DNA of 64,000 nucleotides from Bacillus sp. M6-12 (GCF_002860285.1 NZ_PGVF01000017.1:1-64000), one strand, 5' to 3'. Positions 8,798 to 17,181 are shown, numbered from the stretch's first letter. A program made the numbers and translations. Notes: generated by a model not told the origin, from the sequence alone.

Positions 8798-9490
8798 GTG
8801 GAAAACAAATCTCCTGAATTAGAAATCGCCAGCTATATAGGAAAGCTATTGAGGGATAATTTTGGAAAGGGTCCAGAATCGGTATTTGTTTCGATTTCTG
8901 AACCTTACATCTGCATTCATATCCGAAACTTTATATCGCCGATAGAAATCGCTTTGCTAAAGCAGGAAAAAGAAAATACTGTACAAAATACTCGGGAACT
9001 GGTTTTTCAAAGCTTGGTTCCTGAAATAAAAGCATATATTAAAGGGCTTTCAAATATCGAAATTAGCGAGTTTTATTATGATTGGGGATTGCACAATAAA
9101 TCAGGAGCATTTATCGGCATTGCTGCTAATCCGGAAAAGGTGAACAAAAAAATTGGCCTGGATTTTGCCAGGAAAAAAGAAGCAGACCAAAAAATTACTG
9201 AAATTAGCCAGGAAGTTCAAAAGGCTCCGGATGAGCTATATTCGTTTATGATCAATGAGAGAACTATATTATTTATTCGCATCGGCATTTTAATCAGAAT
9301 TGAAAAAGAACTTATTCGTCAAGGGTATGGGGAGATATTAAAAACTACCAAACGGATACTTGAAAAGAAGTATTTGCATAATAATGAGTTTGAAGCTATA
9401 TTAAACCGAAAAATAGTGGACATTTTTGTCGATTGGGATCTTGATCTAGATAAAAGTGTAATTGTTTTCTTTTTAAAACCAAAAGATTAG
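8798..9490 (+). CDS. DUF2294 / MpsC-like protein, tandem-domain, paralogue 2
   Basis: 230 residues, clearly homologous along its length to the preceding gene: SYIGKLLRDNFGKGPESVFV and EFYYDWGLHNKSG in the first unit, and IFVDWDLDLDKSVI closing the second. Start chosen at GTG 8798, with AGGGTG 9 nt upstream; an ATG at 8790 is out of frame. The stop codon touches the second leader element (conserved block begins at 9490). Two in-line paralogues suggest a local duplication. The function is unknown; the family link to Na+/membrane potential is only by name. Confidence 0.78.
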   Translation: MENKSPELEIASYIGKLLRDNFGKGPESVFVSISEPYICIHIRNFISPIEIALLKQEKENTVQNTRELVFQSLVPEIKAYIKGLSNIEISEFYYDWGLHNKSGAFIGIAANPEKVNKKIGLDFARKKEADQKITEISQEVQKAPDELYSFMINERTILFIRIGILIRIEKELIRQGYGEILKTTKRILEKKYLHNNEFEAILNRKIVDIFVDWDLDLDKSVIVFFLKPKD

Positions 9491-9577
9491 GCGGAAATGA
9501 ATTGGACTATTCGTAGAGCCAGACATGAGCCAAACCAAAAATGCAGGATCTCGCTGCTTTTTTGGTTTGGCTTTTTA
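9490..9577 (+). promoter_or_regulatory. Candidate structured leader/attenuator, copy 2 (before STAS gene)
   Basis: GGCGGAAATG, GACTATT and GAGCCAGACATGAGCCAAA repeat the block at 7862. They are followed by a perfect 14-bp outer stem (9528-9541 with 9559-9572), an inner GCAG/CTGC stem and a T tail. Hairpin loops differ between copies while stems stay perfect, which argues for selection on RNA structure. Confidence 0.5.
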
Positions 9578-9636
9578 CATTTTATTTGATTTCTGTTGTA
9601 CAGTGACTACTAAACTATCAGAAAGGGGGAGAAATA

Positions 9637-10008
9637 ATGGCGAAAGAAGCAGGACGTAATGAGTTCGGCAATGTGATAATTCCTATCTCCAGGGGAGTAG
9701 CCCTGCTTCAAATAATGGAAAAGATTGATACTCAGAGATCACACACAGCCATGAGTCAAATATTAAAAAAATGTTCTGAAAAAGAAATCAAACATTTGAT
9801 AATAGACGTTTCAGGAGTTACATTTATTAATGAAGCTGGAGCCCGAAGTCTTATACAGCTAATACAGGCACTTCAATTGATTGGAGTCAAAACCATAATC
9901 TCAGGAATTCAACCATTAGTTGCGCAGATGGCAATTAAAACTGGCATATATTTTAAAGACCTTACGTTTGACTCAAATGTGATGGCCGCACTAAATAAGC
10001 TCATCTAG
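9637..10008 (+). CDS. STAS domain protein (RsbR/RsbS-like anti-sigma antagonist family)
   Basis: A 123-residue single STAS domain with Shine-Dalgarno AAAGGGGGAG. It resembles the STAS end of RsbR stressosome proteins: GVALLQIMEKIDTQRSHTAM, then HLIIDVSGVTFINEAGARSL, then GVKTIISGIQPLVAQMAIKTG. At the usual phosphoacceptor position (D-S/T after the DxSG strand) it has Asn-Glu (INEAGA), so it probably cannot be phosphorylated there and may mimic the phosphorylated state. It follows leader copy 2 and the two DUF2294 genes. Partners are not in the window, so a role in a stressosome or other partner-switch is inferred. Confidence 0.82.
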   Translation: MAKEAGRNEFGNVIIPISRGVALLQIMEKIDTQRSHTAMSQILKKCSEKEIKHLIIDVSGVTFINEAGARSLIQLIQALQLIGVKTIISGIQPLVAQMAIKTGIYFKDLTFDSNVMAALNKLI

Positions 10009-10147
10009 TTAGCGTATATCATAAAGGGCAGTTATCCTCCAAGAAATCGAAAAACCCACAGTATTCTTTCTTGCGTTTGCTAATATAGCGTATATACATG
10101 CCTTTTTTCGTCCATAACGATAATATCTGATTGTTTGGGGTGTTATC

Positions 10148-10495
10148 GTGAACGGAATTTATTTGATTAATGAGCGGACAAGCATTGGCGGCTTATCAAG
10201 ACAAGAAACTATCTCGCTGCAAAAAGAAGCTCTCTTAAAGCTGATTGCTGAGCGGAACATTGACATTATCACCCTGAATCCCCACCAATTATATCCCTAT
10301 TACACAAATCCACATGCGCTTCTGTTTGATCTACAGAAAAATGGGGCGAAGATAGATTGCCTTATTCTTTATTCAGAAGAATTAATTTTACCTTTTTCAG
10401 AACTTTATTATGAGCGATGGTTAATGATCCGAAGTTATTTTACTGTGTTAATGTCTGTACAATCAGACATAAGTAAAAATTATTACATCTCATAA
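10148..10495 (+). CDS. Hypothetical protein, 115 residues
   Basis: GTG start; the Shine-Dalgarno is weak (TTGGGGTGTT). The sequence alternates strands and helices (GIYLINERTSIGGLSR, IDIITLNPHQLYPYYTNPHALLFDLQKN, IDCLILYSEELILPF), suggesting a small Rossmann-like alpha/beta fold. No signal peptide, membrane span or catalytic motif is seen. It stands alone between the STAS and VOC genes. It has normal composition for the region and no overlapping better frame. I do not recognise the family. Confidence 0.6.
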   Translation: MNGIYLINERTSIGGLSRQETISLQKEALLKLIAERNIDIITLNPHQLYPYYTNPHALLFDLQKNGAKIDCLILYSEELILPFSELYYERWLMIRSYFTVLMSVQSDISKNYYIS

Positions 10496-10572
10496 AAAAA
10501 CAAACATTTTCTTATTGGAATTTAAAGGATAAATTTAAGCTAAGAATATGATTTGTTTGAGGAGGAATTGAG

Positions 10573-10941
10573 ATGGAATTTGTTTTTAAATCGGTTCATC
10601 ACATTCAAATGGCTGCTCCAAAAGGAAGCGAGGATTCATATCGGAGATTTTTCGGTGAAATTCTTGGATTGGCCGAGCTTGAAAAGCCAGAAGAATTACA
10701 AAAACGGGGCGGAGTATGGTTTGGTTTTGGGAATTATCAAATTCATATTGGAATAGAAGAGCCTTTTTCTCCCGCAAAAAAAGCACATCCAGGCTTAGAG
10801 ATTGAAAATCTGCCTGCCTTAATAGATCGGCTTAACGAACATAAAATCGAATTTATTGAGGACGGAAAACTTCCGGGTGCCAGACGTATTTATCTCAACG
10901 ACCCATTCGGCAACCGAATTGAACTGTTGGAATGGGTATAA
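10573..10941 (+). CDS. VOC family (glyoxalase/dioxygenase superfamily) protein
   Basis: 122 residues with the paired beta-alpha-beta-beta-beta units of the VOC fold. It starts VHHIQMAAPKGSEDSYRRFF and closes YLNDPFGNRIELLEW, whose Glu is the usual last metal ligand. His in HHIQ and Glu in IELLE are candidate metal ligands; QIHIGIE gives a middle His. It starts behind GAGGAGG. The reaction (lyase, thiol transferase or dioxygenase) cannot be told. It appears to be monocistronic. Confidence 0.82.
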   Translation: MEFVFKSVHHIQMAAPKGSEDSYRRFFGEILGLAELEKPEELQKRGGVWFGFGNYQIHIGIEEPFSPAKKAHPGLEIENLPALIDRLNEHKIEFIEDGKLPGARRIYLNDPFGNRIELLEWV

Positions 10942-11273
10942 TCGTAACTCCCGAGTGGATATAAAAATTAGATGATCCATCGAGTACAGGGACGTACAGA
11001 TTTCTTTTATCTGCTTTGCCAAGAATGAGCTATCTATTAATTGAGCCTCATTGGATAAAGCGCAATTATTTTTCCCTATTAATATCGTCTTTAATTTGTT
11101 TTTTACTAAAATAATAGAAAACTGGCGTCGATATACCTATTAATGATAAAAAAACAAAATAATCAGCTTATTTTTATCCTTTATTACTTCATTTCAGATA
11201 CATTATCCTCTAAAACAAGAGGGTTCTATGTGTTAAGCCGGTCTTTACCAGTTTTAAGAAAGAAGGAAAATTC
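10942..11273 (+). other. 332-bp intergenic stretch, no gene seen
   Basis: AT-rich DNA between the VOC and chemotaxis genes. No frame with a credible ribosome site, no strong hairpin and no repeat was found. A promoter for the downstream receptor gene probably lies here, but I could not single one out. Confidence 0.5.
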
Positions 11274-12527
11274 ATGAGTCGTTTAAGCTACATGGTTCGG
11301 ACGCTGGCTGTTGTAATTCCCGCCACATTTTTAATTGGATTAGGAGTTTCCTTTGGAAACGGCCTAACCGGAATGTCTTTTTGGATTACAATAATATCAG
11401 TTGTCACTTTAGGGGCTATAGTGGGGATTCTATCATCGGTATTAAACCACAAGAAATTCATTGCTCCAATTGCAAAAATTAATACATATTTAGAAGAGTT
11501 ATCGAAAGGCGATTTAACGAATCGCCTCAATGAAAGTGAGCTTGGCCAATTAAGCTCAGTTGCCGTTAGCTTGCATAAAACAGTAGATTCCTGGAGTAAA
11601 GTACTAACCCAGGTAAGGGAAGCTGCAAAGGATGTTTCAGTATACTCCCTCCAGCTTGAGCAGGGGGCAACACAGACAACGCAGGCTACCGATCATATAT
11701 CTGAAATTATTGAGGATGTAGCAGAAGGTGCCGAAAAGCAGGTGCAGGGTATGCGGGAAGCATCTCAGGTAATCATCGAAATGTCTGCTGGTCTAGCAGA
11801 AGTAGCTGAGCGGTCTAATCTTGTTTCAAACAATACAAACGGATCGCTGGAAAAAGCTAATTCTGGTACAGATTCCATTAAAACAGCAGGCGAGCAGATG
11901 AATTCCATCCACTCAAATGTCACAGAGCTTTCTCGGGTGGTAAAGGGCCTAGGAGAACGGTCACAGGAAATTGGCAATATTATTGAGGTTATAAATGGGA
12001 TTGCCGCCCAAACCAATCTATTAGCTTTGAACGCAGCAATTGAAGCAGCACGAGCAGGAGAACAGGGCAAAGGGTTTGCAGTAGTTGCCAATGAGGTTAG
12101 AAAACTTGCAGAACAATCAGCGACAGCAACACAGCAAATCAGCCAATTAATATCTAAAATCCAGGAAGAGACACAGGAAGTTGTAGGAACGATGCAAGCA
12201 GTGAACAATGAGGTGGAAGATGGCATTAAGATCATGGATGATGCGGGCAGTTCCTTTACCGAAATCTATCAATCTGTAAACGGAGTTACAGAGCAAATTG
12301 AGCAAGTTTCAGCCTCCATCCAAAGCATGTCAGCGGGAACACAGCAAGTAGTTCATTCAATCAATGAAATATCCAAGGTTGCCAATGAGTCAGCTTCTTC
12401 TACCCAGGGAGTCCTGGCAGCAACAGAGCAGCAAGTCGCCTCCATGCAAGAAATAGCAGCTTCAGCTAATTCGCTGACAAAAATGGCGGACGATCTGCAA
12501 ACAGCTATTGCGTCCTTTAAAATATAA
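11274..12527 (+). CDS. Methyl-accepting chemotaxis protein lacking an external sensor domain
   Basis: 417 residues. Two membrane spans (about 8-29 and 33-55) are separated by only a few residues, so no extracellular ligand domain exists. A HAMP-like segment follows (about 55-108, [22 protein letters not shown]), then the long signalling helix bundle. The CheA/CheW-contact hairpin tip is seen as [19 protein letters not shown] with [16 protein letters not shown]. It should feed the CheA phosphorelay. Input is probably through the membrane, the HAMP segment or another protein, as in energy or redox receptors (inference). It starts behind AGAAGGAAAA. Confidence 0.9.
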   Translation: MSRLSYMVRTLAVVIPATFLIGLGVSFGNGLTGMSFWITIISVVTLGAIVGILSSVLNHKKFIAPIAKINTYLEELSKGDLTNRLNESELGQLSSVAVSLHKTVDSWSKVLTQVREAAKDVSVYSLQLEQGATQTTQATDHISEIIEDVAEGAEKQVQGMREASQVIIEMSAGLAEVAERSNLVSNNTNGSLEKANSGTDSIKTAGEQMNSIHSNVTELSRVVKGLGERSQEIGNIIEVINGIAAQTNLLALNAAIEAARAGEQGKGFAVVANEVRKLAEQSATATQQISQLISKIQEETQEVVGTMQAVNNEVEDGIKIMDDAGSSFTEIYQSVNGVTEQIEQVSASIQSMSAGTQQVVHSINEISKVANESASSTQGVLAATEQQVASMQEIAASANSLTKMADDLQTAIASFKI

Positions 12528-12601
12528 ACAAGCCAGAGATAAGAACTTGGCTTAGAGAAAGTGCTGCTCCTTAGCTTTGCCATCTTCAGTGTATTTCTGT
12601 G

Positions 12602-12640
12602 AAACCCTTTCCTTTGTATTCTTAGAAGGAAAGGGTTTTT
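12602..12640 (+). terminator. Terminator after the chemotaxis receptor gene
   Basis: AAACCCTTTCCTT pairs with AAGGAAAGGGTTT, followed by T residues. Confidence 0.8.
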
Positions 12641-12725
12641 CCGTATTGTAAAGAAAGTGATTAAGTTTGAAAAAAGAATAAATAATCAGCATATTTAAAA
12701 ATTTTATAAAAATATACTTGCAAAA

Positions 12726-12744
12726 GATAATGATATTCATTATC
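12726..12744 (+). promoter_or_regulatory. Fur box 1 upstream of yclN
   Basis: GATAATGATATTCATTATC matches the 19-bp Fur consensus with one substitution. It lies about 120 bp before yclN, consistent with iron repression of the siderophore uptake operon. Confidence 0.85.
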
Positions 12745-12812
12745 ATTTGAGTATACAAAATAATTACATTTTTAAAGCTGTAAATACCACAGCTGATTTT
12801 TTTAGCAATAAC

Positions 12813-12827
12813 TGAGAATGATTCTCT
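12813..12827 (+). promoter_or_regulatory. Fur box 2 upstream of yclN
   Basis: TGAGAATGATTCTCT is a 7-1-7 inverted repeat close to the Bacillus Fur minimal unit TGATAATNATTATCA. It lies 34 nt before the start codon and overlaps the probable leader. Confidence 0.65.
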
Positions 12828-12860
12828 TTCGCGGAGGAGATCAGGGAAAGAGCAGGAAAA

Positions 12861-13814
12861 ATGATGAAAAAAAGATATTTGTTTACAGCCTTGATTATTC
12901 TTTCCGTTACATCATTATTCATTGGCGTGAAAGATATCGCCCCGTTCGATTTAATGGACCTAAGCGAAGATAAAGTGCAAATAATGCTCGAAAGCCGGAT
13001 TCCCCGGCTGGTTAGCATCATTGTGGCGGGTGTAAGCATGAGCATAGCTGGTTTGATCATGCAGCAGCTAACCCGCAATAAATTTGTTTCACCAACAACC
13101 GCTGGAACAATGGATTCCGCTAGATTTGGAATTCTTGTTTCATTGATGGTCTTTACGTCTGCTAGTCCAATGGTGAAAATGCTGATTGCTTTTCTGTTTG
13201 CCTTGCTGGGAACCTACATATTTATGAAAATTCTTGATCAGGTTAAGTATAAGGATGCTATTTTTATACCGCTGGTAGGCTTGATGTTTGGCAGTATTAT
13301 AAATTCTATAACTACTTTTTTTGCTTATAAAAATGATTTGATTCAGAATATGGCATCCTGGCTTCAGGGGGATTTCTCCATGATCATCCAGGGGCAGTAT
13401 GAGCTTATATATCTCAGTATTCCGTTAGTAATAATTGCTTATCTCTTTGCCAATAAATTTACGGTTGCCGGAATGGGTGAGGAGATTGCCATCAATCTTG
13501 GGCTTAAGTATAAGCAGGTTGTAAACATTGGCCTTTCGCTGGTTGCGATGATCACAGCGGTGGTTATCCTGACGGCGGGAGTTATACCGTTCTTAGGACT
13601 TATAATCCCAAATATCGTCACCATTTATCAGGGTGATAACCTGAAAAACAGCCTTTCTTACACCGCCCTGCTGGGAGCAGTGTTTATCCTGGCATGCGAC
13701 ATTCTCGGCCGTATCATCATCTACCCCTATGAAATTCCAATTGGTTTGACCGTGGGTGTCATCGGAAGTGCTATCTTTGTTTACTTACTGATGAGGAGAA
13801 AGGCATATGCATAA
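12861..13814 (+). CDS. yclN: Iron-siderophore ABC transporter permease (YclN-like)
   Basis: A 317-residue FecCD-type membrane permease with about nine membrane spans. The family segment GLIMQQLTRNKFVSPTTAGTMD is near 68-89 and the coupling loop near 210-250 (GLKYKQVVNIGLSLVAMI, GVIPFLGLIIPNI). It follows two Fur boxes and overlaps the second permease gene by 8 nt. The permease-permease-ATPase-lipoprotein order and lengths (317, 315, 252, 319) equal those of the B. subtilis yclNOPQ petrobactin importer, and the aspartokinase that neighbours it there (YclM) is also nearby here. Two ATG codons stand in tandem at 12861 and 12864; either could serve. Confidence 0.88.
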   Translation: MMKKRYLFTALIILSVTSLFIGVKDIAPFDLMDLSEDKVQIMLESRIPRLVSIIVAGVSMSIAGLIMQQLTRNKFVSPTTAGTMDSARFGILVSLMVFTSASPMVKMLIAFLFALLGTYIFMKILDQVKYKDAIFIPLVGLMFGSIINSITTFFAYKNDLIQNMASWLQGDFSMIIQGQYELIYLSIPLVIIAYLFANKFTVAGMGEEIAINLGLKYKQVVNIGLSLVAMITAVVILTAGVIPFLGLIIPNIVTIYQGDNLKNSLSYTALLGAVFILACDILGRIIIYPYEIPIGLTVGVIGSAIFVYLLMRRKAYA

Positions 13815-14754
13815 CAAGGTCAAGTTAGCTGTACTCGCTATCATTTCAGCTATATTAATCTCGATATTTATTTTTGCAGATCTGGGGAACTATTGGGAAT
13901 ATGCTTTGCTAAGAAGAGCTTTAAAAGTTCTGGCCATTGTGATAACCGGGGCGGCAATCGCTTTCTCCACAGTCGTATTTCAAACGGTTACAAACAATAA
14001 AATTTTAACACCGAGCATCATAGGGCTCGATTCTCTCTACATGCTTATCCAGACGTTTTTAATCTTCGTTTTTGGATCAAATAACCTGACAGTCATGAAT
14101 AAAAACTTCAATTTTATGCTTTCCGTCGGGTTAATGGTTTTCTTTTCCGGGATATTATACAGAGTTCTTTTTAAAAGGGAGGGCTCCAACATATACTTTC
14201 TCCTGCTAATTGGAATTATTTTTGGAACACTGTTTCAGAGCTTGACTTCCTTTATGCAGGTTTTAATCGACCCGAACGAGTTTATGGTAATCCAGGATAG
14301 AATGTTTGCGAGTTTTAATAATATCAACACCGATCTTTTGATAATTGCCGCCATAGGAATCGCCGGTATTGGAATCTATTTCTTAAGGTTTATGAAGTTC
14401 CTTGATGTTTTGTCACTGGGACGGGAACATGCGATCAATCTTGGTGTGGATTTTGATTATGTGGTCAAAAGGCTGCTGATTATTGTTGCCATTTTAATAT
14501 CCATATCCACCGCACTTGTAGGCCCGATTACATTCTTGGGATTACTGGTCGCAAACGTCGCATACCAGTTTATGAAAACATATCAGCATAAATATGTAAT
14601 TATAGCCTCTGTCCTGATAGCCATCATTGCTTTGGTAGGCGGGCAGCTGATTGTGGAAAGGGTTTTCACATTTACGACCACGCTTAGCGTAATCATCAAT
14701 TTTATCGGTGGAGTGTACTTCATCTATCTTCTATTAAAGGAGAATAAATCATGA
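13807..14754 (+). CDS. yclO: Iron-siderophore ABC transporter permease (YclO-like)
   Basis: A 315-residue second FecCD-type permease with repeated hydrophobic spans from about residue 6. Family segments are TVVFQTVTNNKILTPSIIGLDS and ALVGPITFLGLLVANVAYQF. Together with YclN it should form the heterodimeric membrane channel. It overlaps yclN by 8 nt and yclP by 4 nt (ATGA), which indicates tight translational coupling and fixed stoichiometry. Confidence 0.88.
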   Translation: MHNKVKLAVLAIISAILISIFIFADLGNYWEYALLRRALKVLAIVITGAAIAFSTVVFQTVTNNKILTPSIIGLDSLYMLIQTFLIFVFGSNNLTVMNKNFNFMLSVGLMVFFSGILYRVLFKREGSNIYFLLLIGIIFGTLFQSLTSFMQVLIDPNEFMVIQDRMFASFNNINTDLLIIAAIGIAGIGIYFLRFMKFLDVLSLGREHAINLGVDFDYVVKRLLIIVAILISISTALVGPITFLGLLVANVAYQFMKTYQHKYVIIASVLIAIIALVGGQLIVERVFTFTTTLSVIINFIGGVYFIYLLLKENKS

Positions 14755-15509
14755 TAACTGTAAAACAAGTTTCCAAGCAATACGGCAATAAGAATGTAAT
14801 TGACAATGTTTCTCTAACTATTGAAAAAGGAAAAATTACTTCCTTTATCGGACCGAATGGAGCAGGTAAAAGCACGCTGCTATCCATGATCAGCCGCATC
14901 ATGACAAAAAGCAGCGGCGAGATTTGTATTGACGGCCAGGATATTAGCAAATGCAAAAGCAGTGACTTGGCTAAAAAAATATCAATCTTAAAGCAGTCTA
15001 ACCATATCAATATCAGGCTTACTATCCGAGAACTAGTGTCATTCGGGCGCTTCCCTTATTCCCAGGGAAAGCTGACAAATGAGGACTGGAAATACGTAGA
15101 TGAAGCCATCGCCTATATGGAGCTGGAAAATATCCAGCACAAATTTTTGGATCAGCTGAGCGGCGGCCAACAGCAGCGGGCCTTCATCGCCATGGTCATT
15201 GCACAAAACACAGAATATATTCTGCTTGATGAGCCGCTGAACAATCTGGATATGAAGCACTCTGTCCAAATTATGAAAGTGCTTAGAAGGCTGGCGGATG
15301 AATTGGGAAAGACAATTGTTATCGTAATTCACGATATTAATTTTGCTTCCTGCTACTCCGACCATATTATCGCTTTGAAGGATGGAAAAATTGTAAAAGA
15401 TGCCCCAACAGACCGTGTCATCGACCAATCGGTATTAAAACATTTGTATGACATGGACATTAAAATTGAACACATCAATGACAATAAGATTGCTGTTTAT
15501 TACGCTTAA
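14751..15509 (+). CDS. yclP: Iron-siderophore ABC transporter ATP-binding protein (YclP-like)
   Basis: A 252-residue cytoplasmic ATPase. Walker A GPNGAGKST is near 35-43, the signature LSGGQQQR near 134-141 and Walker B YILLDEPLNNLD near 153-164; the switch His is in VIHDINFA. It powers import by YclN/YclO. The operon is interrupted after it by an intergenic repeat of about 200 bp before the binding-protein gene. Confidence 0.92.
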   Translation: MITVKQVSKQYGNKNVIDNVSLTIEKGKITSFIGPNGAGKSTLLSMISRIMTKSSGEICIDGQDISKCKSSDLAKKISILKQSNHINIRLTIRELVSFGRFPYSQGKLTNEDWKYVDEAIAYMELENIQHKFLDQLSGGQQQRAFIAMVIAQNTEYILLDEPLNNLDMKHSVQIMKVLRRLADELGKTIVIVIHDINFASCYSDHIIALKDGKIVKDAPTDRVIDQSVLKHLYDMDIKIEHINDNKIAVYYA

Positions 15510-15512
15510 GAA

Positions 15513-15715
15513 TAGGCTTTGTTAAAGTTCATGCTGATTTTGGCTCCTCGAAAATGCTTCGCATTTCCTTCGTGCGGTGTTTTTTCAAGGATAATGTACC
15601 ATGGAGTAGCGTGTCAAAGGGAGACCCGCAGGCGTAAACGTAAGAGGAGGCTCCCGGACCGCCGGCGGAAAGCGAGTGCCTGCAGCGAAAATCAACAGGT
15701 GTGTTTCACAGAGCT
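15513..15715. repeat. Bacillaceae-type extragenic repeat inserted between yclP and yclQ
   Basis: The GC-rich segment contains GGAGACCCGCAGGCG, GAGGAGGCTCCCGGACCG and GGAAAGCGAGTGCCTGCAGC. These are recognisable pieces of a repetitive extragenic sequence common in Bacillaceae genomes. The left part (TTGGCTCCTCGAAAATGC) also occurs next to such repeats. It has many short complementary stretches and no credible coding frame. Confidence 0.6.
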
Positions 15716-15747
15716 AAAAATAAAAAAATCCAATGAGGTGACCAATA

Positions 15748-16707
15748 GTGAAAAAGAAATTAACGTTATTTGTTGTAATCATGATGCTTGCAATTTTTAC
15801 CGCGGCATGTGGAGCAGCTGAAGAGAAAACAGGAGGCAGCAGCTCTGAAGGAAAGAACACTGAGTCAAATGAGCTAACGATCGAGCATCAGCTTGGCGAA
15901 ACAAAAGTAAAGCAAAACCCTAAAAAAGTTGTTGTATTTGATTTCGGAACATTAGACACAATGGATAAGCTAGGGATTGAGCCTGCCGGCTTGCCAAAAG
16001 ACAACATCCCAAAATACCTTGAGAAGTTTAAGGATGAAAAGTATGGAAACACAGGCGGGCTCATGGAACCTGACTTTGAAGCTATTAATGAATTGCAGCC
16101 AGATCTAATTATCATTTCGGGAAGACAGCAGGATTCATATGAGCAGTTCCAGGAAATCGCACCAACCATTTTTATGGGGCTGGATACAACAAAGTATATG
16201 GAGTCGTTTAAGGGAAATGTTACAAAGCTTGGCCAAATTTTTGATAAAGAAGACCTGGCGAAGGAAGAGCTAGCTAAAGTGGAAGCAGACATCCAAAAAC
16301 TGAATGAAAAGGCTTCTCCTTCTGATAAAAAAGCTCTTATCATCCTAGCTAATGATGGAAAAATCAGTGCTTATGGAAAGAATTCCCGGTTTGGCCTGAT
16401 CCATGATGTCTTTGGTGTTGATGCGGCTGACGAAAATATCGAGGTTTCAAAGCACGGACAAAGCATTTCTTTTGAATATATCGTTGAAAAAAATCCAGAC
16501 TATTTATTTGTTGTTGATAGAGGGGCTGTAGTTGAAGGTGGTACTTCTTCAGCAAAAAATGTAGTGGAAAACGATCTGGTTAAAAACACAAATGCTTACA
16601 AAGATAATAATATCGTGTATTTAAGCCCTGATTATTGGTATCTGTCTGGAGGCGGATTAATCTCAGTAGCTGAAATGGTTAAAGAGATTGATAAGGGAAT
16701 TGAGTAA
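15748..16707 (+). CDS. yclQ: Petrobactin-type siderophore-binding lipoprotein (YclQ-like)
   Basis: A 319-residue solute-binding protein. It has a lipoprotein signal peptide with lipobox ending in Cys21 (FTAAC), a Ser/Gly-rich linker, and two lobes joined by a helix. Family segments are KKVVVFDFGTLDTMDKLG, QPDLIIISGRQQDSYEQF, NDGKISAYGKNSRFGLIHD and NPDYLFVVDRG. It should be anchored outside the membrane and deliver ferri-siderophore to YclN/O. GTG start behind GAGGTG. In B. subtilis YclQ binds petrobactin; the same ligand is inferred here. Confidence 0.9.
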   Translation: MKKKLTLFVVIMMLAIFTAACGAAEEKTGGSSSEGKNTESNELTIEHQLGETKVKQNPKKVVVFDFGTLDTMDKLGIEPAGLPKDNIPKYLEKFKDEKYGNTGGLMEPDFEAINELQPDLIIISGRQQDSYEQFQEIAPTIFMGLDTTKYMESFKGNVTKLGQIFDKEDLAKEELAKVEADIQKLNEKASPSDKKALIILANDGKISAYGKNSRFGLIHDVFGVDAADENIEVSKHGQSISFEYIVEKNPDYLFVVDRGAVVEGGTSSAKNVVENDLVKNTNAYKDNNIVYLSPDYWYLSGGGLISVAEMVKEIDKGIE

Positions 16708-16732
16708 GCGAAATATAACTATGAAAATAGGG

Positions 16733-16764
16733 AAAGTGCCTGTCATCGACATGGCACTTTTTTT
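16733..16764 (+). terminator. Terminator after yclQ
   Basis: AAAGTGCC/GGCACTTT stem, inner GT/AC pairs and a T tail. Confidence 0.8.
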
Positions 16765-16834
16765 ACAGAGTGCGCAGGTAAGTGGCTCTTAGCCTTTTTA
16801 ATGTTAATCCTTAAACAGGCATACGGGCCGGTCC

Positions 16835-16996
16835 TCATTGAATGGAATCTTCAAGACTCCATTGTTTTTTTACTTGGTCGAGCGCCTGCTGGTAAATTTC
16901 TTCCTCGTTTGCTTCAGGCTTTGCCAACACATTTGTTTCATAGGTTTTTCCTAAATAATCTACTCTCATCGTTACTTGTACCATTGTCTTTTTCAT
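16835..16996 (-). CDS. Small stress-response-type protein (BA3454 family-like)
   Basis: 53 residues (MKKTMVQVTMRVDYLGKTYE, then TNVLAKPEANEEEI, then ALDQVKKQW). The pattern of beta strands, NVLA.P.A.EEEI and a terminal Q.KKQW resembles the small BA3454 family proteins of Bacillus. The ribosome site GAAAGG is very close to the first ATG; a second ATG four codons in is an alternative. It is convergent with yclQ. The function is unknown. Confidence 0.6.
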   Translation of the reverse strand: MKKTMVQVTMRVDYLGKTYETNVLAKPEANEEEIYQQALDQVKKQWSLEDSIQ

Positions 16997-17095
16997 ATCC
17001 TTTCAAAGATGTTTATTGTTGTATACCAAAAAAGGCAGGGGACAAAACCTGTGACATGCTACTTTTGAAGTGGAAGGTATTGTCAATTATTAATT

Positions 17096-17120
17096 GTTTA
17101 CACCTCTTTATGGCGGGTAA
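17096..17120 (+). promoter_or_regulatory. Sigma-B promoter
   Basis: GTTTAC (17096-17101), 13-nt spacer, GGGTAA (17115-17120). This is close to the sigma-B consensus GTTTAA-N12-15-GGGTAT. It lies 62 nt before a YflT/DUF2382-type general stress gene, the expected class of target. Confidence 0.7.
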
Positions 17121-17181
17121 AGTTTTTGTGTAGCGACAGCAAAGGTTGCTGAACAAACAAACTTACTGGGAGGAATTCAAC

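Noticed and set aside
15519..15821. 100-codon frame across the yclP-yclQ gap
   Set aside because: Lies inside the Bacillaceae repeat and overlaps the start of yclQ in another frame; Arg-rich composition is typical of translated repeats.
16801..17133. 110-codon plus-strand frame
   Set aside because: Antisense to the small BA3454-like gene and covers the sigma-B promoter; no ribosome site.
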